Assembly: GCF_008692035.1 (NCBI RefSeq)
Contig: NZ_VTFG01000001.1
Span: 2,911,001-2,975,000, forward strand
DNA: 64,000 nt
Source of the DNA: Pseudomonas marginalis
Lineage (GTDB): Bacteria; Pseudomonadota; Gammaproteobacteria; Pseudomonadales; Pseudomonadaceae
Direction: 5' to 3'
The notes beneath the pieces were generated by a model that was not told where the DNA came from, did no database searches, and saw only the letters and a program-made list of their open reading frames with translations. A program made the position numbers and the translations under genes. This document shows positions 14,867 through 25,272 of this stretch, in pieces. Every line of letters begins with the position of its first letter. The first letter of the stretch is position 1.

Positions 14867-17800
14867 TTAACGGCGCAACGCAAATGCTGCAGCGTCCTCT
14901 GCGCCGTGAACCTCAGCGTCAAGCAGGTGCTCGTAGATCGTCATCGCACGAGTTTTGATCTCTATTGGTGAACGCTGAAGTGCAATCACAAGCCCTATAA
15001 ATTCGCCGTCGTACAACCCTCCAACGGTCCTATCTGGCGATGTACGTGCAAGCTCAGTTGCAGCCTCTGCGATTTCAAGCACCAGAATTTCAAAACCTGG
15101 ATAAAGCAACAGGTGCTGAAGCGAGCGTACAAACAGCAGCCCCATCGATTCTCTGAGCAGATCAATATTTACTGCAACAGAAGCCAGCAGGGCTCGCGTC
15201 ATCTCATCGGGAGGTAATCGCTCGCCACGATCTACAGCTGTAGATAGAGCATGAGCCTCGAACCCACTGACAATGCTGGCGAAATCAATGAGGTAGGCAT
15301 GCGAGCGGCTTCGAATATCGAGATCAAGTTCCCCCCACCCTGCTGCAGCCGCAAATAACACGCCAGACCTGGCAGAAATATCATTCCCGGCCATCACCGC
15401 TTCGACTATCTCGCCCATCCCACAAGAAGCAGTGCTATCGACAATCACGCTAGCAGCAGAGAACTCACCACCAATCTGCCTAAGCTTATGGTCGCTATGA
15501 CTGAGCCAGAAGTTGACAATCTCCTGCTGTACGCTCGTATGCATGCGAACGCGCAGGCGCCACAACGACTGGACTACAGCTGCATCTTCAAACGCCGCTG
15601 GAAACCTCCGCCAAATCGCCCCAATCAGTTCGCCCACTCTTGCCGCGTCCGCCCACCAAAGTTCATGCGACCTGAACATTAGGATCGCACTCCAAACCTC
15701 GGGGTCTTCAGGATGAGTAACGTGTAGTTCCAACTCCGCGAGCCAACCATCACAATCCACGCCGTCACGATGGAGATATCCCGCTGCGATCGCTGACAGC
15801 AGCGTGAAATTGCGCTGAGGCAGAAAATGCATCCCGCCGCCCCGGCCGAATAGCATGGCCTCAGGGCGTTGATCTGGTTTCTCATTCCGCTCACGATTGG
15901 ATTTGTTTAACTCGGCATGACGTACTGTTTCTGCAGCCAGCACATTGGGGTCGCGCTGCAGCCAGCCCTTGAGCAACTCGATGTCACGACCCTCAAGACC
16001 TTTCAGTCGTTTAGCGAGTACCTCCATGGCGCTGGCGACATCGTGGCGAAAGCTAGTCGACGAAAAGCCACGGGATTGGGCATCCCAAATCAAAGTTTTT
16101 TGTGTCTGAGCGTCAACTGCCTCAACCGCCGACAACTCCCTAATCGCGGCGCCCGTAACCTGCTCGTGCAGACCCGGTTGTAAACGCGGAATGATACGAA
16201 GAACACGATCTGGGAACGACTTCGCAAACGCAGCAAAAGCCCGAGACAACTCAGTAACACCGCCCTTCAGCCAGTGTTTCGGGTGCTCATGACGGCCAGT
16301 ATGGTCGTTTACTGCAACGAACATTTTGATAATCGCATCGTTACTGGCTTTCGCCATCTGATCGTGGCTCATGGGTGATCCAACGAACTGCGCCATCCTC
16401 CGACCGCCACGCTTTGCTTTTAGCGTGGGCTGTCCGACCTGCCACTCCTCAACTTGCCTACGACGACGGGGCGTCAGCACGTGCACAGGTAGTTCGGCAA
16501 GTAAACGCAACCTCCGCTCATCAGACCAACGGAGCAATTGCCTTCTATGGGTAGGATCTTGCTCTTCCTGTAATTCTTCCCCCCAAGGCTCCCAAGCCTC
16601 GATGTAATCGCGAATCCGCTCAATATCAGCGAGAGAGAGGTAGGGAGTGATCTGGGCAATCAGTGTGCTTGACGACCAACCGCAGATCACGTGGCCGACA
16701 CTTCTTTCATCGTCGAACGTGTCGCTACCTAGATGAAGACGCCGCTGATCGGCCAGGAGAAACGCGAGCGCATACTCAGCAAATACAGCCGAGTTCGCCG
16801 CCAGGGTATCGGCCACTAGCGACTGGACCTCGTCAATTTCTACAGCAGCAACAGTAGCAAGCAAGGTACGCACACCTGGCGGGTCAGAAACTGCTGACTC
16901 TTCGAGCACACTCCGCAGAAGCTGCGTCAAATGCCCCTCGCCAGAATCATATTTCCAATCGTATGGAACAGATATCGATTGCGGATACCGATGCCCGGGC
17001 CGCCCATCACCAACCTCTCGCGATGCCACCCCGACAAACCAAGGCAGGAGTCGTTCGGCACAATAGAGCGGTGCGGCTGCCGCAATCTTTTCAACACCAT
17101 ACACTTTGATGCCATTGTGCCGATCCGCAGGCTGCAACTCAGCCCAAAATGAGATGAGATCCAAAGCAACGCGGGTATTACCGTTCTCATGCAAAGTCTT
17201 GGCGTAATGGGATATCGCCCAATCTGCCAAGGTCGTTCGATTAAAGATCGTGCGGACATGGGCGATTGCACGCTCGGTCGCAATACCAGAACGCTCAAAG
17301 ATACTAAACACGTCTCCGTCATGTGAAGTATCCGACCAATAGCGGTCGACCAGATCCATAACTTGGCTCGAGTCCTCAGCAACTTCTCGAACGAGCAGCA
17401 TGGTCGCATTCCAGCGATGCTTTTCGTCCTGTAGAAGAAAAGGAAGGAGCGGCAGCACGCCTGACCTCCAGCACGGCCATCTTATCGCTACCTGCCTGAA
17501 TGCCCGATTCGCAAGTGCATGATCGTTACGCGCCATCCAATCGACCCAAGCAATATCACTTACGCTCGGATCATCAGCACTCGCCAAATAATCGGCCACA
17601 AGATGGCGCAGATGTCTGCGTGTCTTGGGGTTTGGTAGCAACAAGCGAATAGACACCTCATAGGAAGCCATATCAACCCTTCGCATATGCTCAAGGCCGC
17701 GCAAAACTGTTCCCCGCGCAAATAGCCCTTCCTGGCGACTCCATGCGTAATCAGCCAACTCTTGTGCGGTTCGGAGTGTCTTAGCCTGGAAATCATCGAG

Positions 17801-19489
17801 CCATGACTGATGACTGAATCCAATGCTGGCGTCTTCACGGATGACGATGCCAATCGACTCGGCCCAACGCAGCATCTCACTGTAGTCCGGGTCATAGTAA
17901 GCGGCTGGCCGCCAGAGGCTCTCATACTGCGTCATGTCAGCCGCGAGCTGGCGCAAGAACGCCAGACACGAAGCACGCGTGGGTCCTACAGGTAGTTTTT
18001 TGTCGAGCCATCGATCAAGTAAGTTTGCTGCCGTAAAATCCGCAGGACTCAAGCCAGATTTGGCAAGATCGACGTATATACCGAGAGCAAAAGGTGTACG
18101 CAGCGCCTCTTTGAGACTATCCGGCACGACAGTGGAGTCGATACCGAGCTCACCAAGCAGTGTGGATATCCGCTCGAACGGAGGAAGAGTAAGTAGTAAC
18201 TCATCCGCATCAAGCAACCTAAATCGAGCGTCGAACTTCGCCTCAAATGGTCGCGAAGAAACGATGACATGAATGGGAAGTTTATTACCCTCTTGACTCT
18301 CTGCCTCCTGTAGCCGAGACGCGAGGCGAAGTAAGACCTGCATGCGCTGTGAACTCTGGTCCATCACTTCACTGACAGCGTCAAGCTGATCAATGATCAG
18401 CACAACCGGGGCTTCAACCGCCAGCGAGAGAAGCTCCTGTTCGATATCACCTGACATACCAAGATCGCGAGCGAGGTCGACGAAATTCACAATATTAGGG
18501 CTAAGCATGTCGGCCTTTATCGCTAGCACAATCTGGCCGCGGGCTTTGAGGGCACGATACAGCTCAGCGAGAAGTGCTGACTTCCCAGTCCCTGCTCCTC
18601 CTACGACCAGCGTGGAGCCTGCAGGATGCCGATTGATCCTCTGGATCAGATCGTCGAACTCTGGTCGCTCTATATGCTGCCCCCAAATCAGTTGAGGCCA
18701 GTCGGCCAGACCGCGCGACCCGCGCGTGATGTCTTCCTCAACATCAGCTCTCGTGAATGTTTGTGTGCTCTTTGAGACCAAGCCAACTGCAGCGAACTGA
18801 GCCTCAATCATGGCCTCGGCATCCTCCACAGCCACGACAAGTTGAACTTTGAAAAACCGCTGACGGACAGCAGGGATGCACTCCAGTAACGCGTCGAGGT
18901 CGACTGGTCTAAGAAGCTCATATTTCAGGTTCTTCAGGGCCGTCCTGATGCCTGGCATGACAGCCTCGATCTTCAGCATCGAGAATGCTTCATACTTTTT
19001 AATGACGTCGGTAGCCAGACCTAAAAGCTCTGTTTCATTGGCAGTTAGCCAAGTCTGTGGCGCATCGAAAAAATCGGTTGTAGTGCTGGCAGGATCCGAA
19101 GCAAGAGCAAGAATAAATCGGAAACCGGCCGGGTCCGGCATAAGCGCCGGCTCAAGCACGACATTTAGAAGGAACTTGATTACCTCACGGAGCGTGTCCG
19201 GCCGGGTGAAACCAGCCTTAACCTTTTTGCACTGAATAAGCCCAACTGGCCGCTCATCCTTCGTGAGCCAAACATCCCGCCCTTGATCAGCTCCTGTGAC
19301 CATCAAGCGAGCATTGCTGTACCACGGCCAATCAGACGCACGCCCTCTATAAATGCTGTACAGGAGGAGTTCAAAATCAGCGTCCGTTAACGCGAGATAA
19401 TTTGCTCTATCTGGTCCCACGCGCCCTTCGTCTACGGCTTCGACGCGAGCGTATGCAACATTAATCTCATCATCTGTGAGGCGTTTCAT
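14867..19489 (-). CDS. Nuclease-STAND NTPase, Avs-like antiviral protein
   Basis: A 1540-residue protein. N-terminal domain (about 30-210) looks like a PD-(D/E)xK nuclease of the Mrr/Cap4 kind: Asp72 in GADQGRDVW followed by Gln86-Cys-Lys88 in LIQCKKVKAGF. Next is a STAND-type NTPase (about 265-500): Walker A GGAGTGKS (297-304), Walker B VVLIIDQLD (362-370) and a sensor-like VSSRPF (410-414). The remaining roughly 1000 residues have no motif I recognise and look alpha-helical and repeat-like, as in the target-sensing part of Avs proteins. This architecture (effector, STAND, sensor) is that of anti-phage Avs systems, which on binding a phage protein oligomerise and degrade DNA. The gene stands alone in the guaA-linked island, starts after a GGAAG site, and no partner gene is seen. 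Subtype and trigger are unknown. Confidence 0.8.
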   Translation of the reverse strand: MKRLTDDEINVAYARVEAVDEGRVGPDRANYLALTDADFELLLYSIYRGRASDWPWYSNARLMVTGADQGRDVWLTKDERPVGLIQCKKVKAGFTRPDTLREVIKFLLNVVLEPALMPDPAGFRFILALASDPASTTTDFFDAPQTWLTANETELLGLATDVIKKYEAFSMLKIEAVMPGIRTALKNLKYELLRPVDLDALLECIPAVRQRFFKVQLVVAVEDAEAMIEAQFAAVGLVSKSTQTFTRADVEEDITRGSRGLADWPQLIWGQHIERPEFDDLIQRINRHPAGSTLVVGGAGTGKSALLAELYRALKARGQIVLAIKADMLSPNIVNFVDLARDLGMSGDIEQELLSLAVEAPVVLIIDQLDAVSEVMDQSSQRMQVLLRLASRLQEAESQEGNKLPIHVIVSSRPFEAKFDARFRLLDADELLLTLPPFERISTLLGELGIDSTVVPDSLKEALRTPFALGIYVDLAKSGLSPADFTAANLLDRWLDKKLPVGPTRASCLAFLRQLAADMTQYESLWRPAAYYDPDYSEMLRWAESIGIVIREDASIGFSHQSWLDDFQAKTLRTAQELADYAWSRQEGLFARGTVLRGLEHMRRVDMASYEVSIRLLLPNPKTRRHLRHLVADYLASADDPSVSDIAWVDWMARNDHALANRAFRQVAIRWPCWRSGVLPLLPFLLQDEKHRWNATMLLVREVAEDSSQVMDLVDRYWSDTSHDGDVFSIFERSGIATERAIAHVRTIFNRTTLADWAISHYAKTLHENGNTRVALDLISFWAELQPADRHNGIKVYGVEKIAAAAPLYCAERLLPWFVGVASREVGDGRPGHRYPQSISVPYDWKYDSGEGHLTQLLRSVLEESAVSDPPGVRTLLATVAAVEIDEVQSLVADTLAANSAVFAEYALAFLLADQRRLHLGSDTFDDERSVGHVICGWSSSTLIAQITPYLSLADIERIRDYIEAWEPWGEELQEEQDPTHRRQLLRWSDERRLRLLAELPVHVLTPRRRRQVEEWQVGQPTLKAKRGGRRMAQFVGSPMSHDQMAKASNDAIIKMFVAVNDHTGRHEHPKHWLKGGVTELSRAFAAFAKSFPDRVLRIIPRLQPGLHEQVTGAAIRELSAVEAVDAQTQKTLIWDAQSRGFSSTSFRHDVASAMEVLAKRLKGLEGRDIELLKGWLQRDPNVLAAETVRHAELNKSNRERNEKPDQRPEAMLFGRGGGMHFLPQRNFTLLSAIAAGYLHRDGVDCDGWLAELELHVTHPEDPEVWSAILMFRSHELWWADAARVGELIGAIWRRFPAAFEDAAVVQSLWRLRVRMHTSVQQEIVNFWLSHSDHKLRQIGGEFSAASVIVDSTASCGMGEIVEAVMAGNDISARSGVLFAAAAGWGELDLDIRSRSHAYLIDFASIVSGFEAHALSTAVDRGERLPPDEMTRALLASVAVNIDLLRESMGLLFVRSLQHLLLYPGFEILVLEIAEAATELARTSPDRTVGGLYDGEFIGLVIALQRSPIEIKTRAMTIYEHLLDAEVHGAEDAAAFALRR

Positions 19490-19586
19490 TCTGGTCTTCC
19501 GTGTTTGACGATCTAGCTAACAACAGCGAGCTACCACCGACACATGCGGCTATATCGATAGCGAGAATAAGCCATTTGCTCGGGCA

Positions 19587-19610
19587 TGAAAAAACCGGCA
19601 AAAGCCGGTT
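19587..19610 (-). terminator. Intrinsic terminator of guaA
   Basis: On the minus strand AACCGGC-TTTT-GCCGGTT (19593-19610) is followed by a T run. It lies just past the guaA stop, inside the island boundary, so it may have arrived with the island. Confidence 0.85.
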
Positions 19611-19631
19611 CTTTCACGCAGCGCTGTGGAG

Positions 19632-19646
19632 TCATTCCCACTCAAT
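19632..19646 (-). repeat. guaA-tail direct repeat (putative proximal att site)
   Basis: TCATTCCCACTCAAT, covering the guaA stop and last codons, shares the core ATTCCCACTC (19634-19643) with 14583-14592 in the same orientation, 5.05 kb away. Confidence 0.7.
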
Positions 19647-21209
19647 CGTCGCCGGCGGCTTGCTCGACACGTCATAAGTAACGCGCGAAATACCTTCGAT
19701 CTCATTGATGATACGGCCGCTGACGGTTTCCAGCAGTTCGTACGGCAGGTGCGCCCAACGGGCAGTCATGAAGTCGATGGTCTCTACAGCACGCAGGGCC
19801 ACGACCCAGGCGTAACGACGGCCATCGCCTACAACGCCTACGGACTTAACCGGCTGGAACACCACGAACGCCTGGCTGACCTTGTGGTACCAGTCGGCCT
19901 TGCGCAGTTCTTCGATGAAGATGTGGTCGGCACGACGCAGCAGGTCGGCGTATTCCTTCTTCACTTCACCGAGGATGCGCACGCCCAGGCCCGGGCCTGG
20001 GAATGGGTGGCGGTAGACCATGTCGTACGGCAGGCCCAGTTCCAGGCCCAGACGGCGGACTTCGTCCTTGAACAGTTCGCGCAGCGGTTCTACCAGCTTG
20101 AGGTTCATTTCCTCAGGCAGGCCACCCACGTTGTGGTGGGACTTGATCACGTGGGCCTTGCCGCTCTTGGCGCCGGCCGACTCGATCACGTCGGGGTAGA
20201 TGGTGCCTTGGGCGAGGTACTTGATGTTGTCCAGTTTGTTGGACTGGGCATCGAATACGTCGATGAAGGTACGACCGATGATCTTGCGCTTCTTCTCCGG
20301 GTCGGACTCGCCGGCCAGGTTGTTCAGGAACTGTTCTTCGGCGTTGGCGCGGATCACCTTGACGCCCATGTTCTCGGCGAACATGGCCATCACTTGCTCG
20401 CCTTCGTGCAGGCGCAGCAGGCCGTTGTCGACGAACACGCAGGTCAGTTGGTCGCCGATGGCCTTGTGCAGCAGCGCAGCGACCACGGAGGAGTCAACGC
20501 CGCCGGACAGGCCGAGCAGCACGTTGTCGGTACCGACCTGGGCGCGTACGTTGGCGATCGCGTCTTCAGCGATTTTCGACGGGGTCCACAGGGCTTCACA
20601 CTCGCAGATGTCGAGGATGAAGCGCGACAGGATGCGCCCGCCTTGCTTGGTGTGGGTCACTTCCGGGTGGAACTGCACGCCGTAGTAGCGACGCTCGTCG
20701 CTGAACATGCCGGCAATCGGGCAGCTCGGGGTGCTGGCCAGGATGTGGAAGTCTTCCGGCATCCTGGTGACCTTGTCACCGTGGCTCATCCACACGTCGA
20801 GGCCGAACAGGCCGTCGGCGTCGATGTGGTCTTCGATGCCGTCCAGCAGGCGGCTCTTGCCGACCACGTCGACACGGGCATAACCGAATTCACGCAGCTC
20901 GGAACCTTCAACCTTGCCGCCCAGTTGCTCGGCCATGGTCTGCATGCCGTAGCAGATACCAAAGACAGGCACACCCAGGTCGAACACGGCTTGCGGGCAA
21001 CGCGGGCTGTTGGCTTCGTGCACGGACTCGGGGCCACCGGCGAGGATGACGCCTTTCGGTGCGAATTCGCGAATCGCTTCGTCATCCATGTCGAACGGGT
21101 GCAGTTCGCAGTACACGCCGATTTCACGCACGCGGCGGGCGATCAGCTGGGTGTACTGGGAACCGAAGTCGAGGATCAGGATGCGGTGGGCGTGAATGTC
21201 GAGGGCCAT
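19632..21209 (-). CDS. guaA: GMP synthase (glutamine-hydrolysing)
   Basis: Converts XMP to GMP with glutamine and ATP in the cytosol. The 525 residues comprise a class I glutamine amidotransferase domain (about 9-200, nucleophile Cys86 in GICYGMQ), an ATP-pyrophosphatase domain with the PP-loop [10 protein letters not shown] (about 230-240) and the C-terminal dimerisation domain ending TIEWE. Full family length. It follows guaB with an 81-base gap and is probably co-transcribed. Its 3' end serves as the proximal att site of the island: the repeat core overlaps the final codons, leaving the protein intact. Confidence 0.98.
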   Translation of the reverse strand: MALDIHAHRILILDFGSQYTQLIARRVREIGVYCELHPFDMDDEAIREFAPKGVILAGGPESVHEANSPRCPQAVFDLGVPVFGICYGMQTMAEQLGGKVEGSELREFGYARVDVVGKSRLLDGIEDHIDADGLFGLDVWMSHGDKVTRMPEDFHILASTPSCPIAGMFSDERRYYGVQFHPEVTHTKQGGRILSRFILDICECEALWTPSKIAEDAIANVRAQVGTDNVLLGLSGGVDSSVVAALLHKAIGDQLTCVFVDNGLLRLHEGEQVMAMFAENMGVKVIRANAEEQFLNNLAGESDPEKKRKIIGRTFIDVFDAQSNKLDNIKYLAQGTIYPDVIESAGAKSGKAHVIKSHHNVGGLPEEMNLKLVEPLRELFKDEVRRLGLELGLPYDMVYRHPFPGPGLGVRILGEVKKEYADLLRRADHIFIEELRKADWYHKVSQAFVVFQPVKSVGVVGDGRRYAWVVALRAVETIDFMTARWAHLPYELLETVSGRIINEIEGISRVTYDVSSKPPATIEWE

Positions 21210-21290
21210 GAAGTCAGTCTCGTCTAATGAATCAGAAACAACTCGGGGCTGAAAGAACAGCCCCGGTTACTTAACGTTTTGCTGGAAGCC

Positions 21291-22825
<1,535 letters not shown>

Positions 22826-22864
22826 TGTAAAACTCTGACATATTTGGGAATAGTGATAGAAGGA

Positions 22865-23413
22865 CTACAGCTCGACTTTGACCCAGCTGATCTTCTGGTC
22901 CAGCCAATCGGCGAATTCGTCGATAAAGCTCTGCTTGAACCCCGCCTCCGCCCAGTTGTTGAAGATGAATCCCAGGTTGGAAAACCCACACTCCTGCAAG
23001 AACAGGAAACCGTTGATGTCATCTTCATGCCCACACAGCGGGCAGGTGAAGTTGTCGGTGTGGCCGGGCATCCAGTCTTCCAGGCTTTCGAACAGCGCCT
23101 CGCCGACTTCCTTGAGGCATTCCGGGCAGCCGGCTTCTTCGAGAAAGCCCTTGGCCGGGGTATAGATGCAGCGCTTGTAGATGATCTCCAGGCCATTGAC
23201 CGGCTCGTTGAACGGCAGCGCCTCGGGGTGCAGCACCACGGCGCGGGCGCCGTCGGCCAGGGCATAGGCCATGCGGTTGCCGGTGCGGCCACAGGTGGTC
23301 AGTTCTTCCTTGATGATGTTCTTGCGCACCAGCCAACGCACGATCGCCCGGGCGCGGGGTTCGTGGACAGGCAAGGTGGAGATTTTCGGGACAAGGATGC
23401 TTTGGGAGTTCAT
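22865..23413 (-). CDS. Conserved zinc-ribbon-like protein of unknown function
   Basis: A 182-residue protein I do not recognise by function. Two CxxC pairs, CPEC (96-99) and CPLC (124-127), with further cysteines at 41, 82 and 142, suggest a zinc-binding fold. It has no signal peptide or membrane segment, so it is probably cytosolic, and the C-terminal third is rich in aromatic and acidic residues. It lies upstream of guaB on the same strand, separated from it by the guaB promoter, and 91 bases after the TSUP gene with a REP-like hairpin between. Confidence 0.75.
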   Translation of the reverse strand: MNSQSILVPKISTLPVHEPRARAIVRWLVRKNIIKEELTTCGRTGNRMAYALADGARAVVLHPEALPFNEPVNGLEIIYKRCIYTPAKGFLEEAGCPECLKEVGEALFESLEDWMPGHTDNFTCPLCGHEDDINGFLFLQECGFSNLGFIFNNWAEAGFKQSFIDEFADWLDQKISWVKVEL

Positions 23414-23436
23414 GGGAGACCTGCGGCGTGGCTTCT

Positions 23437-23468
23437 GGCCTCATCGCGGACAAGCCCGCGATGAGGCC
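23437..23468. repeat. REP-like hairpin between the TSUP and zinc-ribbon genes
   Basis: Perfect 13-base stem GGCCTCATCGCGG / CCGCGATGAGGCC with a 6-base loop. It belongs to a different family from the TGTGGGAGGGGG REP and has no T run, so it is more likely a repeat than a terminator. Confidence 0.6.
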
Positions 23469-23504
23469 CGGGAGGACGGCAGCTTAATCCCTGAAGAAAT
23501 CAGG

Positions 23505-24272
23505 TCAAGTGCTCAAGTACCGCCCAATCAACGCAATGCCACTGGCCAGCACCAACCACGTCACCAGCCGGACGAAAGCCTCACGGGACATGCGCATGGT
23601 CAGCCTGCGCCCACACCACAGCCCCAGGGCCATCGCCGGCAGCAGGCACAGCGCCAGCATCAGCAGCGGCCCATCAGCATACACCCCGGCGATCAGGAAC
23701 AGGCTCAGGCGCACCACCGTGCTGCAGCTGATCAACGCGCTTTGGGTGGCGCGCGCCGCGTCCTTGGGCAAGCGGCTGTTGAGGTAGATTGCATATAAAA
23801 AGCCACCACTGCCGAACAACGCACCGAACAACCCGCCTACGGTGCCCATGGGGATCGACCAGCCAGCGCCCAGCTGCGTTGGCCGGGTTTTCACCGCCAG
23901 GCTGTAGATCGCATAGGCGCTGATAAACACCCCCATCAGCAGCAGCAACAGGTCCGAATGCAGGTTGAGCAGAAACACCACGCCCAGGGTGCAACCGATG
24001 GCCATGCACGGCAGCAGGCGCAGCAACTCAGCCTTGTTCACGTCACGCCGCGTTTGCAGCAGGCCGCCGAAGGCCGCGACGAAATCCAGCAGCACCAACA
24101 GCGGGATGATCTTCGACAGCGGCATAAACACGAGCAGGATCGGCCCCGCCACCAGCGCCGTGCCAAAACCGGCGATGCCGAACACGATATAGGCCACCAC
24201 CACACCCAGGCCGATCACCAGCCAATCCATACCACCAAACGACCACTGACTCATCAGCTCAACCGGGCTCAT
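23505..24272 (-). CDS. TSUP-family (TauE/SafE) membrane transporter
   Basis: Inner-membrane protein of 255 residues with about eight hydrophobic segments and the TSUP pattern AYIVFGIAGFGTALVAGP near the N terminus, repeated as GTVGGLFGALFGSGGFLYAI in the second half. Family members export sulfite, sulfoacetate or other organic anions. The ATG at 24272 (MSPVELMSQW) was chosen for the AAGGAA site just upstream; an open extension of 13 residues lacks one. It is divergent from a LysR-type regulator with a gap of about 100 bases, so that regulator probably controls it. Substrate not predictable. Confidence 0.85.
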   Translation of the reverse strand: MSPVELMSQWSFGGMDWLVIGLGVVVAYIVFGIAGFGTALVAGPILLVFMPLSKIIPLLVLLDFVAAFGGLLQTRRDVNKAELLRLLPCMAIGCTLGVVFLLNLHSDLLLLLMGVFISAYAIYSLAVKTRPTQLGAGWSIPMGTVGGLFGALFGSGGFLYAIYLNSRLPKDAARATQSALISCSTVVRLSLFLIAGVYADGPLLMLALCLLPAMALGLWCGRRLTMRMSREAFVRLVTWLVLASGIALIGRYLST

Positions 24273-24371
24273 GGGTAATTCCTTATTGAAGATGACCATC
24301 ACTTTAGCCATCGGTGAGGGATGCGACTAATATCTTCAAAGCCCCCTACCCATCTCGAAAAGGCATGACGT

Positions 24372-25262
24372 GTGATTTCCACCCGCCAACTGCGTTACTT
24401 CGTCGAAATCGCCGACAGCGGCAGCTTCAGTGCCGCCGCCGAACGTTTGTTCGTGGCGCAATCGGCCCTGAGCCGGCAGATCAAGGAGCTGGAAAACCAA
24501 CTGCAAACCCCGCTGTTCGAACGCACCGCGCGCCAGCCGCGGCTGACTGCCGCCGGTGAAGCCTTCTATCCACGGGCGCGCAACCTGCTGAGCGAATTGC
24601 TCAAGGCCAGCCAGATGGCGACCCAAGTGGGCAACGGCGAATTGGGCACGCTGCGCCTCAGTCATTCGAGCACCGTGCCGATGAGCGGGCCTTTACTGCA
24701 AGGCATCGGCACCTGGCTGGAGCGCTGCCCTGGGGTGTCGATGGATATCGGCAAACTGTCCTCCGAAGCGCAGTTGGAAGAAATCGCCGACGGTCGCCTG
24801 GAAGTCGGGGTGCTGCGCTTACCCGTGCTGCGCCAGCGCGAAGGTGTGCGGGTCATGCCTTTATACAGCGAACCCCTGCTGCTGGCCGTGCCTGTGAGTC
24901 ATGCGCTGGCACGCAGCCAGGCGCCCATCGAACTGGAGCAACTGAAGGACCAGGCGTTTATCTCGATCCCCCATCCCCAGCGTGGCGGCCTGAGTTATCT
25001 GTCGGCCGAACTGTGCATGCGTGCGGGATTTTTCCCCAAGGCCGCCCGAGTGATGTCACGCAAGACCACCCAGTTGCAGTTGATCCAGGCCGGTTTCGGT
25101 ATAGCCTTGCTGCCAAAGTCCATGCAGGACATCGCCCCCGCCAACGTGTACTTTTTGCCCCTGGCCGACCCGGACTGCCTGAGCACCGTCGCCCTGGCCT
25201 GCCAGCAGTCACCGAGCGCGTTGGTGGAGCAGTTCTGTCAAACCCTGCACGAATGCCTATAA
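24372..25262 (+). CDS. LysR-family transcriptional regulator
   Basis: A 296-residue LysR protein: an N-terminal winged helix-turn-helix (1-60, SFSAAAERLFVAQSALSRQI) and a substrate-binding domain (about 90-290). The start is GTG, preceded by AAAAGG. Divergent to the TSUP transporter, the usual position for a regulator of its neighbour. The effector is unknown. Confidence 0.9.
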   Translation: MISTRQLRYFVEIADSGSFSAAAERLFVAQSALSRQIKELENQLQTPLFERTARQPRLTAAGEAFYPRARNLLSELLKASQMATQVGNGELGTLRLSHSSTVPMSGPLLQGIGTWLERCPGVSMDIGKLSSEAQLEEIADGRLEVGVLRLPVLRQREGVRVMPLYSEPLLLAVPVSHALARSQAPIELEQLKDQAFISIPHPQRGGLSYLSAELCMRAGFFPKAARVMSRKTTQLQLIQAGFGIALLPKSMQDIAPANVYFLPLADPDCLSTVALACQQSPSALVEQFCQTLHECL

Positions 25263-25272
25263 ACTGCCGCCC

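Larger units (their letters stand above)
14583..19643. mobile_element. Single-gene genomic island at the guaA 3' end
   Basis: About 5.06 kb between two direct repeats of the guaA tail, inserted directly downstream of guaA. It carries only the nuclease-STAND gene, with lower GC and different codon use than guaA and the toxin-like gene (judged by eye). guaA 3' ends are known integration sites for tyrosine-recombinase islands. No integrase, relaxase or transposase is present, so this may be a decayed island or an element moved in trans. Confidence 0.7.
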
